From contig NC_060979.1 of assembly GCF_910589235.1 (NCBI RefSeq), positions 1,700,987 to 1,764,986 of the forward strand: a DNA stretch of 64,000 nucleotides, in the 5' to 3' direction. Below are positions 13,420 through 25,720 of this stretch, piece by piece. The notes beneath the pieces were generated by a model, which worked only from the letters and a program-made list of their open reading frames with translations, searched no databases and had not been told where the DNA came from. Position 1 is the stretch's first letter; each line of letters opens with the position of its first letter. A program made the position numbers and the translations under genes. The DNA is from Vespa crabro. Taxonomy: Eukaryota; Arthropoda; Insecta; Hymenoptera; Vespidae.

Positions 13420-14091
13420 AAAGAACGAAAACAAAGATATACTAAAGAGGAAAGTTAAAAAAAAACAATAGAGAACTTTACGTGTCACAATCAAATCGAG
13501 AAAAAGGAAAATGAGAAATAGAAAATGTATCTTATTAAAAAAATAGAAGTGATTAAATAAACAATATTACGTTTCTTTTTTTCAAACATTTAATTTAAGA
13601 AAAAATATCACACTGTAATTGATCTAAATGATAGTATTAATAATATTTTACTTTACTTTGTTTACATTCTTGTTACATTCGACTGTGTATCCGTGCTTGC
13701 TATAAAAATGCGAAAAAAAGTAAAAAACCGAAAGAACACAGATAAGAAAAGGAGAAAAACTGAGAAGGAAGGACTTGTATAAAAAAATAATTTTACTATT
13801 TAAATTATATTAATTATTACTAAATTATATTATTATAAAAATGTGAATGACAATGTCGTGAAATTCTTCTGGAGAAAAAAAATTAAATGAAATAAGTTAA
13901 GTTTTAACATTATGTATGGAGATATCGGCCGAAGGTCATTTTCTTTTCTGTTTTCTTTTTTTAATGTAACAAGTCGAAGAAGTATAGACGACTCAAGAGG
14001 ATAACATTTATCGCTATTGCTTTCAATTTCTTGCCTTCTTTTTTATTTTCCATTATTTGTTATTTATATTTTTTTGTTTGATTATTCTCAG
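13420..14091. other. A2 3' flank and 5' remnant of psiB2
   Basis: AT-rich 3' flank collinear with 5520-6202, with the same pieces of OR5 upstream sequence and the same missing stretch that would carry the OR5 start exon. Confidence 0.5.
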
Positions 14092-14539
14092 ATCAAACTA
14101 TTCGAGATCGTGATCGTTTTTCTACTTCACGAAAGATACATCGCGATCGGTGATGTATGGCCATTGAGAAATAGTTAAGTTAAATTTGCAATATATGCCG
14201 TTTATTGCTCGAATCAAATCTCATAGGCGTATATCGATTTGTACGATATAATAGACGACTTTTATCTTATGGTAGAAAATCTTTTGGAAACTTAAGTGCC
14301 GAGTTTGTCGGTTCTATTGATAATAATTATTCGTTTTCATCTGATTTTGTTAACATTGATCGTCACTATCAAGATCGAAATTGTTAATGACGGAGGATAC
14401 ATCGAAAACAACGAGGAATGTTCAGTTTATTCTCGTTACAGTCACATATAGAACACATTGTCGAATATCGCATCGACAATTTCAATATAACGAGGATGTA
14501 AACTATTCCCAAATCATTATGCTTTAATACATCCTATGT
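14092..14539 (+). pseudogene. psiB2: dead first large exon of an OR5-like receptor
   Basis: Second copy of the OR5-like dead exon, with the same TAA after ArgAsnSer, the same TAG and the same later TAA as psiB1 and psiB3, plus small changes around CTCGAATCAAATC. The donor has decayed into an (AT)n run. It is almost identical to psiB3. Confidence 0.88.
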
Positions 14540-14619
14540 ATATATATATATTTTCTTTTTCAAATTTACATACGCATAAATATAAAAATATTTACTTTTC
14601 AATATTAAAACTTAAATCT

Positions 14620-14671
<52 letters not shown>

Positions 14672-15236
14672 AATTTATGTAAAATATTTAAAAATTGATA
14701 CATTTTTAATATTAGTGTACTTAAATTTTTTTAATTGAAATTTTCGTCATTACTTCCATATATAAACGTATATGGAAAAAAAGAAAAAAGAGATATCATT
14801 CATATCAAGCGAATTGGACTGAAAAATAAAACAAGATAAACGAATAACTTATCCGATTAATAGAGATTACATTGAAATTATAAAATTATTGGATATATTT
14901 AAATTTGAGTGCTAATTTTAGTTCTTACAATTTCAGATTATGCGACTCCATTTGGAGGTATAGTACCGATCCCTTCGATATCTCTGTTCATAAATCTTCC
15001 AGAATACTCAATTGCTTAAAGTGAACATTCATTGTTTATTATTTATTTAATATTACACCTTGTTAAATGCTGTATCCGTGTAGAACCTGTATTCTTTATA
15101 CCTGTTTTACATGTGTTACTAATCATAGTCCCAGTAAATGTGTTACTATACGCAAACCTTTGTCTAATAGGTAATGGGTCCAGATGGTATGGGCTGATTC
15201 ACGAAATAATGGCTGAGACATATTTTACCTCTATCA

Positions 15237-15271
<35 letters not shown>

Positions 15272-17020
15272 GCTCACCCTATCCGAAGATCTTGAAGAGT
15301 ACGTACGTCATTTAAGTGTCTACGAGGTACTATAAAAAAGAAAAGAGATAAAAGTAAAGAGAAATTTCAGAAATATCAAATCTGATCACAAAACTTATCC
15401 CGTGACATAAAACGACAGACAACATTATTAAAAAAATTAAATAGAATAAAAAAAAATTGGGAAATCGTTTAAATTAATAACAATACATACCGTAGCATAA
15501 ATTAGTAATGTCCAGTATTATATAACAACACTTCAAAATTGTGTAATTCATTCTTAAACTTTCAATGAAATACTATTATTGCCATAAAAAAAGATATGGA
15601 AGTGCCTTAAAATAGTCTGAAATGTTCACAATACATCTCGTAATATAAATAGGCGATTACGATTCTAAAAAAAAATTTAGAATCCTCTAAATAGTTCGTA
15701 AAATTTATCATAGCGATCTACACTTCAAAACAAAACGAAAATGACAATAAAAAATAGTGTAAACTAAAGGCAAAACTTTCCTTACAGTGAACCTTCAGCT
15801 ACACTGCTTTATCATTGCACACGCTATACTAATGCTTGCACATACTTTTCCCTATAATGCATATACCTCTTCGAACGATCATTAAATTCTTACGTTTAAA
15901 ACACGTCTCTTCGTTCTGTAATCGTTCGAAAAAGGACGTTCCATCTATTAAAAAAGAAAATAAAATACACAGACTAAAGTTAGGCTCAATGTAGGTAAGA
16001 TAATTGCAATGCAAGGAAACATGAAAAACAGGAAAAGAAATGAAAAACGAAACGAAACGAAGAAGAACATAAAGAAGTTTCAGAAAGTTTCAAAAATAAA
16101 AAAGAAAAATATCCAAGGTTATTATAAATCATCACCCACCACCAACGATACTCTCAAACTCTCATTCGTTCCTGCATTTTACCCTCACTCTCCACAAATT
16201 ACATCCTCCTTCCAGCCAATCATTGCAAAAGCTACACGACCTTTCATTCTCGAATTTATTCTCTTACCTTCGAACATTAGTCGACTCGAATTCGTTTGAT
16301 ACGATGTTGTCTCGTACATTCAATAACAATCGTTCATTAACGGAAGAATAAATAAAGAAAAATTACGACGAATTCGGAAAGAAAGGATTGGTTAAGTTCA
16401 TAATACTCAAGTGATCATCATAAGGGTTCAATCCAGAGGAATGGGTGATCACACACTCGTTGTCCTAACAAAATTTTTTTTTTGTTAATATTTTCATGTC
16501 TTCGTCACGTTATGCGAGTGTGTTCAGGGAGGTGTTAGATCATAAATTAACAAGTGATTTTTTGAGAGAGAAAAAAGGAAAGGACGAGAAAATTGTGAAA
16601 AACGAATAAAAATTGTTCGCCACGATGTTTAGTGATTTTTGTGGATAATTTCTATTTCTTCTTATCAAATTACATACAAGAACAGCAAATAATTCATAGA
16701 AAAAAGTTTTCTATCGTACCGTAAAAAGTTTTAATGATCCGAGTGGAAAATGTTCGTTTGAAATACATTAAGATGCAATTAATCGATTTTTAAAATCATT
16801 CAGTTTGTGTATGGGAGTGAATGTATCTCCACCCACGTCTATATGCGACTACCATAAAGCAATAAAAAGAATAAAATGAGGAAATATTGATGAAGCTCTA
16901 TTACAGAGATAATTGCTATATAAATAAATCATAGAGTGTATTCATTTAAAGAATGTTTTCTCGGTCGGTGTTTAGAAATTACATAGTTTTCTTTATCTTA
17001 CGTGTCCTTCTTTGCTAGCA

Positions 17021-17023
17021 ATG
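17021..17023 (+). other. Candidate single-codon start exon of A3
   Basis: Third copy of the conserved ATG-GTGAAT site (GCTAGCAATGGTGAAT), in the same relative position as 1564 and 9463. The intron it would open contains the MITE at 17445-17751. Tentative. Confidence 0.3.
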
Positions 17024-17444
17024 GTGAATATGTTTTCTAAAATTTATTTTTTTTTCTCCTTTCTTTTCTGCTTATCATTTCTCTTGTTCTTTTTAAGATT
17101 ACAGAAAACTGCATGTAGTCGTGTATACGCATGTGTGTTTTTGTTAAATTGATTTTAAAAAATAATTTTCGTTTTTTAGTAAATTTTAAAAAACCACGAA
17201 TCGTCTTTTGCTTATTGAATCAAGAAATGACGTGTTGTTTTTTTCTTCCATCCGTATTTTGAAAAATATATTTTCAATTTTTTACTATTCATATGTAATA
17301 GTAAAAAAAAAATAAATTAATGAATTATGAAAATTTTGTATAAGACGAATCGTAATAAATGATTCTTTTTTTCTGTATTTCTTTCCTTTATAGTAGAAGA
17401 TATAAAAATTTTATATCGAAAATTTATATTGAATGGTATATTAA

Positions 17445-17751
17445 CCCTTCGCACTCGAAGTTTTTTTTCATTCATATTACTAGCACCTCTAAGCAATTTT
17501 AGTGAAGAAATGTTATTATTTTTTTAATTGTTTATGAATACAAATATCTGCTTTTATCGAGAGCACAATTATCCGCGAGCCGTGACCGTCATATGTTACC
17601 AAAAGCGAAATATCCTATAAATAGTTTTTACGATTTGTTTTTGTCCTTTTGTTAAAAACTGAAAATTATTTGCATTGTCTCCGTAGCGGAGTCCTCGAGT
17701 TTCAAGTCAAATTTTAAATGGCTCCGCTCCGGAGCCCTCGAGTGCAAAGGG
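17445..17751. mobile_element. piggyBac-like MITE (307 bp, TTAA target duplication)
   Basis: A 307-bp insertion flanked by TTAA on both sides (17441-17444 and 17752-17755). The ends are imperfect inverted repeats (CCCTTCGCACTCGA at the left, TCGAGTGCAAAGGG at the right). A subterminal repeat of the GGAG-CCTCGAGT-CAAG type sits inside the right end. The pre-insertion TTAA site is seen undisturbed in copies 1 (1984-1987) and 4 (25309-25312); copy 2 has the mutated form TTAC. TTAA target choice and CCCTT ends are hallmarks of piggyBac-type elements. There is no coding capacity, so it is non-autonomous. Confidence 0.85.
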
Positions 17752-18163
17752 TTAAAATTATCTTATATTTATTTTGCTATACGAAATAGTAATGAAAGAA
17801 AATGAAGTGAATGAAAAATATGCAAAAAATTTAATTAATCATTATACTTCAAGAAAACAAAATAGTTACTTAATTAGATAATTGAAAAAAAAATAAAAAA
17901 TTCATAATATATGGAAAGATTTGCAAAAATAAAATTTCGGTTTCGTGGCAATTGACTAATTTAAAAAGACCAAAACGAAACAAAAAGTATAGTGCAATAA
18001 AAATTCAATTGATCAATAACTCTCGAGAAAGTTAAACTATTTAATTAACTTAAATAATTGATTAAAAGAAAGAAATACTGGAAACAAAAAAATTAATAAA
18101 AAGAAATAAAGGATGTAAAGAAAAAGAAAAGGAATAAGAGAAGTAAGAAAATCTTCGTTTTAG

Positions 18164-21100
18164 GAGCTTGACTTTCGAAGTACCAGCAAGGTGTTAGCTT
18201 TGAACAAACTTACGTTACATTGCGCGGGAATTTGGCCAGAAAAGATTTACGACCCGCTTTTCATCTTTTTTGCTGTGTACTTGACCATACATTGTACAAT
18301 GGGATTCATCTCGCTTACCGACAACCTATCGGATATGGAATATGTTTTTATTTGCATTGAAGAAAATGTGTTCAATGCTATGTCGCTATTGAAGGCATGC
18401 ATATTCAGAATAAATAGCAATGGGTTGGCCGAAATTTTAAAGGAAATCAAACTCGATCTTATTCCAGAAAAATACAAAACTGATGAGGAAAAGATTGCTT
18501 ATTTAAGTTATAATAAATTAAGTCTAAAGATCGTTAGGTTGAGTATGATTATATCCAGCACAGCCTCTGCGATGTATTATCTGTCCCTTACAATGGACAA
18601 TTTTGAAAAGGGTAAATATTATCACAATTAAATCAAAATCATAATTTACTAATGGATTTTTTTGGTTTTTCTCTTTTTCATTTATTTATTTTACCTCGTA
18701 TAATAATTTTTTTCTTTTACATTCGACTACTTATTTATTTATTTATTCTTTATCATTTCGATCAGTAATTTTTCTAAATGTTCTTCAACTGTTTTCCTTT
18801 TCTTTTTATTTATCATCTCCTTTTTTATATTCGTGAATAATTTTTATTATAACGACTGTCGAATTTTATTGTTTTAATTTTTAGTGAATATATTTTAAAT
18901 ATTCTAATTTATTTCAATTATATATAATTGTATAATTTTTTTTCAATTAATTATATTATTATAATTTTGAAAATTTAAAATACTTTATTTTAATATATAT
19001 TGAAATATACTTCTGTTGATTTTTCTTGTTTCTAATTGTTTTTCTTTCTTTATCTATATTCTACATCAAATATATATTATCTTTAACAGAAGATAGTATA
19101 ATCATACATCGGGAGTGCGAAATAGAAACCTTAGAAAATTTAATCACGTAAAATAACTTTTTAATATTACTTTTAATTCAAATATTAAAAGAAGAAATTA
19201 AAATTTTTGTACGTTTTAAAAATATTTTTAATAGAAAAATATTGCATATCCTTATATTTTTCGTTAAGAATAATGTTCATAAGATGGAAAAAGAAAATAT
19301 AACTATAATTATTTTTTTCTTTTGTTAAAAGCAATTACAAATAATATTATAAGAAATTATAATATTATTATAACGAGAAAAATCTAAAATTGATCTTACA
19401 GATATCATTTCTTACTAGTTAAAATTGAGAAATTAAAATATTTCTATGGTTATAGTTTAATAAAGAAAGGAAAAAAAAAGTTTCTAATAAAATAAAATCT
19501 TTCTTTTATAATGGTTTTCTTACTTACAGTCATTGCAAATTCATCTTACGGATACGTATTGCCATACAAAGCACCTAAGAAGTTCAGACCGACAAATCTG
19601 ACAATCTACATTCTTCTTTGTCTATATCAATTTATTATAGTACTAAGTATAATCTTCATTTACTCCGCAACTGATTGTCTATTCATCAGTTTTGGACTCC
19701 ACGTTAGTGGTGTTTTCTCTGCACTTTCCTGCAAAGTAAAGCAAGTGTTGAACAATCCGGAGAATCGTAAACGTCGAATAAGAGAATTAATTTTGAGACA
19801 CATACATCTAGTATGGTAATAATAATAAATAATAACAAAATCAATAATAATAATATTATAAAAAATGATGCTAATGATGATGATAATAATAATAATACCA
19901 ATAATAATGAGTAAAATAAATAAAAGAATGCATTAATGAAATTTACTAAATAAATATATGCATATATATAAATATATAAATATATATATTTATATATGTA
20001 TACATATACTATGTATAATGTTTCAGGTTAGCTGAATCTTTGGAAAATCAATTCAACCTACTAATTTTACAACAATTAGTTGGAAGTACCATTCATCTTG
20101 CTCTTCTTGGTTACGACGCGCTCGTTGTAAATTTAACATATACATTTCGTTATCGTTTATTTCTAGAAGATATTTCCTAGAATATATTAGATTAAATTAT
20201 TATTATTTCCAGAGTTTATCGCTAGGAGAGACTAATAAGGTATTAGCTATTTTCATAATTGCATGTCGTGTTTCATGCACACTATTGGTTTATTGCTATA
20301 TCGGACAGTGTCTTATCAATGAAGTACGTAAATTATCTCATTCGCACGCAACTATATCATTTTATGCTACTGATACAATGATATCGTTTCACACATTTTC
20401 AGATAAAGAAACACACCAACACATAAACATAAATATTAATTATTTACTTTTTATAATTCATTTACATTTATTTCTATTTGTTTATAATTATTTATTTTTC
20501 TCTATTATTTTTTATATTTTAATTTCATATATAATATTCTCATTTATTTTCTTTTTGATACATTGTTTATTATATTTATTTATACCTATTTTCTAATTAC
20601 ATACTTTTGATATTATTGTTTTAGAACATTTTTTATATATATATATATATATATACATATATATTCGCACAATATTATATTATATAATACATATTAAATT
20701 CATATAATTTATAAATTATATATACTGTGTCGGAAAAAATTTGAAATCACATTTCAGAACTACATGAATTCATGAGTTGAGCAGCATATCTGGAAACAAA
20801 TTTTTTTCTTCTTTTTTGTTTCTTTTTATAATTCTGATTGACCTGTCATGATTATCAGTTAAACAGCTTCCTGTCGCAAATCATTGATAATTTTTGTTTC
20901 AGATAAATAAGTGTTTAAAAATAAATATATGTCTTACAGAGCACATCCTTCGGTGAATCAATTTATCACTGCGAATGGTACAACATATCGCAAGAGGAGA
21001 TTAAATTAATGCTTATTTGTATGATGCGATCGTCAAAACAAATGGAACTGACCGTCGGCAAATTCTTCGCATTGTCGTTGACTACATACACAGATGTGAG

Positions 21101-21294
21101 TAAAAATTAAATTTTTTTTCTTTTCTTCGTTTCTTCTATCCTTTTTTGACCATAAATATATGTATATATATATATATATATATATAATCTTCTGAATCTT
21201 CATAATTAATATCCTTTATTTATATGTTCTCATACGTTTTTAGGTGGTGAAGACATCAATGGCGTATTTATCCGTACTACGGACGTTTATGTAA
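18164..21294 (+). CDS. Odorant receptor A3 (5' start exon uncertain)
   Basis: Third array paralogue. Exons 18164-18611, 19530-19815, 20027-20126, 20213-20323, 20940-21095, 21244-21294, the same sizes and phases as A1, giving 383 residues before TAA. The N-terminus has CAGIWPEK; the C-terminus has GKFFALSLTTYTD plus VVKTSMAYLSVLRTFM. It is the most divergent of the four in exons 2-5: the loop after VLPYK reads APKKFRP where the others have TxPLIEP, IGQCLINE replaces IGECLINE or IGESLINE, and the exon 3/4 junction residue is Trp instead of Arg. The last intron and exon match A4 almost perfectly. No frameshift or stop was found. Predicted Orco-dependent odorant channel subunit with unknown ligand. 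Confidence 0.88.
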
Positions 21295-21978
21295 AAAGAG
21301 CGAAAACAAAAGAATACTAAAGAGGAAAGGTAAAAAAGAAACAATAGAGAACTTTAAATGTTAAATTCAAATAGATAAATAGGAAAATGCAAAAGAGAAA
21401 TTTTATCTTATCAAAGAAATAAAATTGATTAAATAAACGATGTTACGTTTCCTTATTTCAAACATTTAATTTAAGAAGAAATAGTACATTGTTATTGATC
21501 TAAATCATAGTATTAAAAATACTTTATTTTATCTTGTTTACAATCTCGTTATCTCGACTGTGCGTAATTGCTTGCGATAAAAAATGAACTGAACGTCGTA
21601 GAGAAAGAAAAAATAATGGAAAGAGCACAGATAACAAGAAGAGAAAAAAATAGAAGGAAAGAAATACAAAAATAATTTTATTATTTAAATTACATTAATT
21701 ATTACTAAATTGTGTTAATATAAAATTGTGAATGACAATGTCGTGAAATTCTTCTAGTGCAAAAAAAAATTAAATAAAATAAGAGAAATTTTAACATTAT
21801 GTATGGAGATATCGGTCGAAGGTCACTTTCTTTTCTGATTTCTTTTTTTAATGTAACAAGTCGAAGAAGTATAGACGACTTGAAAGGATAACATTTATCG
21901 CTATTGCTTTCAATTTCTTGCCTTCTTTTTTATTTTCCATTTTTTGTTATTTTTCTTTTTTTGTTTGATTATTCTCAG
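21295..21978. other. A3 3' flank and 5' remnant of psiB3
   Basis: 3' flank that is nearly identical to the A1 flank for about 150 bp after the stop codon, although the last exon itself matches A4. Beyond that it is collinear with the other copies. Confidence 0.5.
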
Positions 21979-22426
21979 ATCAAACTATTCGAGATCGTGA
22001 ACGTTTTTCTACTTCACGAAAGATACATCGCGATCGGTGATGTATGGCCATTGAGAAATAGTTAAGTTAAATTTGCAATATATGCCGTTTATTGCTCAAA
22101 TCAAATCTCATAGGCGTATATCGATTTGTACGATATAATAGACGACTTTTATCTTATGGTAGAAAATCTTTTGGAAACTTAAATGCCGAATTTGTCGGTT
22201 CTATTGATAATAATTATTCGTTTTCATCTGATTTTGTTAACATTGATCGTCACTATCAAGATCGAAATTGTTAATGACGGAGGATACATCGAAAACAACG
22301 AGGAATGTTCAGTTTATTCTCGTTACAGTCACATATAGAACACATTGTCGAATATCGCATCGACAATTTCAATATAACGAGGATGTAAACTATTCCCAAA
22401 TCATTATGCTTTAATACATCCTATGT
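21979..22426 (+). pseudogene. psiB3: dead first large exon of an OR5-like receptor
   Basis: Third copy of the OR5-like dead exon, with the three shared stop codons and a decayed donor. It differs from psiB2 at only a handful of sites. No downstream OR5-like exons accompany it. Confidence 0.88.
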
Positions 22427-25400
22427 ATATATATATATTTTCTTTTTCAAATTTACATACGCATAAATATAAAAATATTTACTTTTCAATATTAAAACTT
22501 AAATCTTAAATATATATATATATATAAATATATGTAAAATATTTAAAAATTGATACATTTTTAATATCAGTGTACTTAAATTTTTTTAATTGAAATTTTC
22601 GTCATTACTTCCATATATAAACGTATATGGAAAAAAAGAAAAAAGAGATATCATTCATATCAAGCGAATTGGACTGAAAAATAAAACAAGATAAACGAAT
22701 AACTTATCCGATTAATTGAGATTACATTGAAATTATAAAATTATTGGATATATTTAAATTTGAGTGCTAATTCTAGTTCTTACAATTTCAATTTATGCGC
22801 CTTCATTCCGAGATATCGTATCGATCCCTTCGATTTCTCTGTTCATAGATCTTCCAGAATACTCTATTGCTTAAAGTGAACATTTATTGTTTATTATTTA
22901 TTCATTATTATTGCCTCTGAAAAGCTGTATCCGTGTAGAACCTGTATTCATTGTACCTGTTTTACATGAATTATTAATCCTAGTCCTAATAAATGTCTTA
23001 CTATACGCAAACATTTTCCTAATAGGTAATGGGTCCAGATGACATGGGGCTGATTCACGAAATAATGGCTGAGACATATTTAACCTCTATCACTCTCTCT
23101 CTCTCTCTCTCTCTCTCGCTCTCCCTGTCAGTAGATCTTGAAGAATACGTACGTCCTTTAAGAATCTAAGAGTTATTATAAAAAAGAAAGAGAAAAAAGA
23201 GAAGATAAATTTCAGAAATATCTAAACTGATCGCAGAAATTATTCCGTAATATAAGACAGGGGCCAATATTATCAAAACTATAAAATAGAATAAAAAAAA
23301 AATCGCTAAATCGTTTAAATTAATAACAATACTTATCGTAGCATAAATTGGTAATGTCCAATATTATATAAAAACATTTCAAAATTGTCTAATTTTTCAT
23401 TAAACTTTCGACGAAACACTATTATCAAACAAAGAAAAAAGAATTGGAAATGTTTTAAAATCGACTGAACTGTTCACATAACTTTATCGTAACATAAATT
23501 AGCGACTACGATTATAAAAAGAATTCAAAATCCTCTAAATAGATCGTAAAATTTACCATAGCGATCTACATTTTAAAACAAAACGAAAATGAAAATACAA
23601 AATAGTCTAAACTAAACGCAAAACTTTCCTTAGCTTGAAACGTCAACTACACTGCTTAATCATATCATTGCATGTGCTATACTAATGCTATCATATACTT
23701 TTTCCTATAATGCATACGACTCTTCAAACGATCATTAAATTCTAACGTTTAAATCACGTCTCTTCGTTCTGAAAACGTTCGAAAAAGAACGTTCCATTTA
23801 TTAAAAAGGAAAAGAAAAGACATAGACCGAAGTTAGACACATTGTAGGTAAGATAATTGCAATGGAAGGAAACCAAAAAAAAGGGAAAGGAAAAGAAGAA
23901 TGAAACGAAACGACGAACAATCAAAAAAAAGTTTCGAAAGTTTCGAAAATTAAAAAGAAAAGAATATCCGAGGTTATTAAAAATCATCACGCACCACACA
24001 CGAAACTGTCGAACACTAATACGTTCCTGCATTTTACCCCCACTCTCCACAACTTACATCTCCCTCCAGCCAACCATTGCAAAAGCTACACGACCTTTCA
24101 TTCTCGAATTTATTCTTTAACCTTGGAACATTAGTCGACTCGAATTCGATTGATACGTAGTTGTCTCGTACATTCAATAACAATCGTTCATTAACGGCAG
24201 AATAAATAAAGAAAAATTACGCCGAATTCGAAAAGGAACGATTGGTTAATTTCATAATAGTCAAGTGATCAACATCAGGGATGTATCCAGAGGAACAGGT
24301 GATCACGCATTCGTTGTCCTAACAAGAATTTTTTTTTGTTAATATTTTCATGTCCTCGTCACGTTATGCGAGTGTGTTGAGGGAGGTGCTAGATCATATA
24401 TTAACAAGTGATTTTTTGAGAGAGAAAATAGAAAAGAACGAGAAAATTGTGAAAAACGAATAAAAATTGTTCGCCACGATGTTTAGTGATTTTTGTGGAT
24501 AATTTCTATTTCTTCTTATCAAATTATATACAATAAGAGCAAATAATTCATAGAAGAAAGTTTTCTATCGTACCGTAAAAAGTTTTAATGATCCGAGTGG
24601 AAAATGTTCGTTTGAAATACATTAAGATGCAATTAATCGATTTTTAAAATTATTCAGTTTGTGTATAGTAGTGAATGTATCTCCACTCACGTCTACATGT
24701 GACTACCATAAAGTTATAAAGAGAAAAAAATTAGGAAATATTGATGAAGCTCTATTACAGAGATAATTGCTAAATAAATAAATCATAGAGTGCACTCATT
24801 TAAAGAAAGTTTTCTCGATCGGTGTTTAGAAGTTACATTGTTTTCTTTAATTTATGTGTCATTCTTGCTAGCAATGGTGAATATATGTTCTACAATTTAT
24901 TTTCTTTTCTCCCTTTCTTTTCTGCTTATCAATTTTCTTGTCCTTCAGACGATCAAGTAAGATTACAGAAAAATACGCGTGGCCGCGTATACGCGTGTGT
25001 GCTTTTGTTTTTGTCAAATTGATTTTAATATATAATTTTCTATTTTAAGTAAATTATAATGAGCACGAATCGTTTTTTGCTTAGTATATCAACAAATGAC
25101 GTGTTGTTTTTCTCTTCCATCCGTATTTTGAAAAATATATTTTCAATTTTTTACTATTCATATGTAATAGTAAAAAAAAATAAATTAATGAAGTATAAAA
25201 ATTTTTTATAATGCGATTCGTAATAAATAATATTTTCTTTCTGCATCTCTTTCACTTATACTAAAAGATATAAAAATCTTATATTGAAAATTTATATTGA
25301 AGGAAATATTAAAATTATCTTAATTTTCTTTTTTGTTATACGAAGTAGTAATGAAAAAAAAAAAGAAATAAATGAAAAATATGCAAGAAAAAGTCAATTA

Positions 25401-25720
25401 ATCATTAGACCTCAATGAAGTAGAATATTTAATTAGATAATTGAAAAAAATAAAAAATGCATAATAGATGGAAAGATTTACAAAAATAAAATTTTGGTTT
25501 CGTTGAAATTGACTAATTTAAAAAGACCAAAACGAAACAAAAAGTATAGTGCAATAAAAATTCAATTGATCAATAACTCTCGAGAAAGTTAAACGATTTA
25601 ATTAACTTAAATAATTGATTAAAAGAAAGAAATACTGGAAACAAAAAAATTAATAAAAAGAAATAAAGGATGTAAAGAAAAAGAAAAGGAATAAGAGAAG
25701 TAAGAAAATCTTCGTTTTAG
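22427..25720. other. Spacer between psiB3 and A4
   Basis: (AT)n run, shared downstream block, copy boundary (CT)n tract at 23091-23120, then the A4 upstream flank, collinear with the other three. No gene is recognised. The candidate A4 start codon is at 24874; the intact empty TTAA site for the MITE seen in copy 3 is at 25309-25312. Confidence 0.5.
24874..24876 (+). other. Candidate single-codon start exon of A4
   Basis: Fourth copy of the ATG-GTGAAT site. A competing possibility in copies 2 and 3 (ATGGGA followed by GTGAAT, near 9254 and 16811) is lost in copies 1 and 4, which favours the present site if any. Tentative. Confidence 0.3.

Larger units (their letters stand above)
7701..15230 (+). 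repeat. Segmental repeat copy 2 (A2 + psiB2)
   Basis: Second repeat copy, collinear with copy 1 from the CT tract through the upstream flank, OR gene A2 and psiB2. Its psiB region and downstream flank are close to identical to those of copy 3, closer than either is to copy 1, so copies 2 and 3 shared sequence in this part most recently. Confidence 0.85.
14540..18163. other. Spacer between psiB2 and A3
   Basis: (AT)n runs, the copy boundary CT tract (15236-15272) and the A3 upstream flank. It contains the piggyBac-like MITE at 17445-17751. An open frame at 15032-15295 ends in CT-repeat-encoded Leu/Ser and its counterparts in other copies are broken, so it is not treated as a gene. The candidate A3 start codon is at 17021. 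Confidence 0.5.
15231..23090 (+). repeat. Segmental repeat copy 3 (A3 + psiB3)
   Basis: Third repeat copy, starting at the (CT)n tract at 15236-15272. It is collinear with copies 1, 2 and 4 except for a private 307-bp transposon insertion at 17445-17751. It holds OR gene A3 and psiB3. Confidence 0.85.

Noticed and set aside
15032..15295. 87-codon open frame at the end of copy 2
   Set aside because: It ends in CT-repeat-encoded Leu/Ser; the matching frames in copies 1 and 3 are interrupted, and it has no start or splice context.
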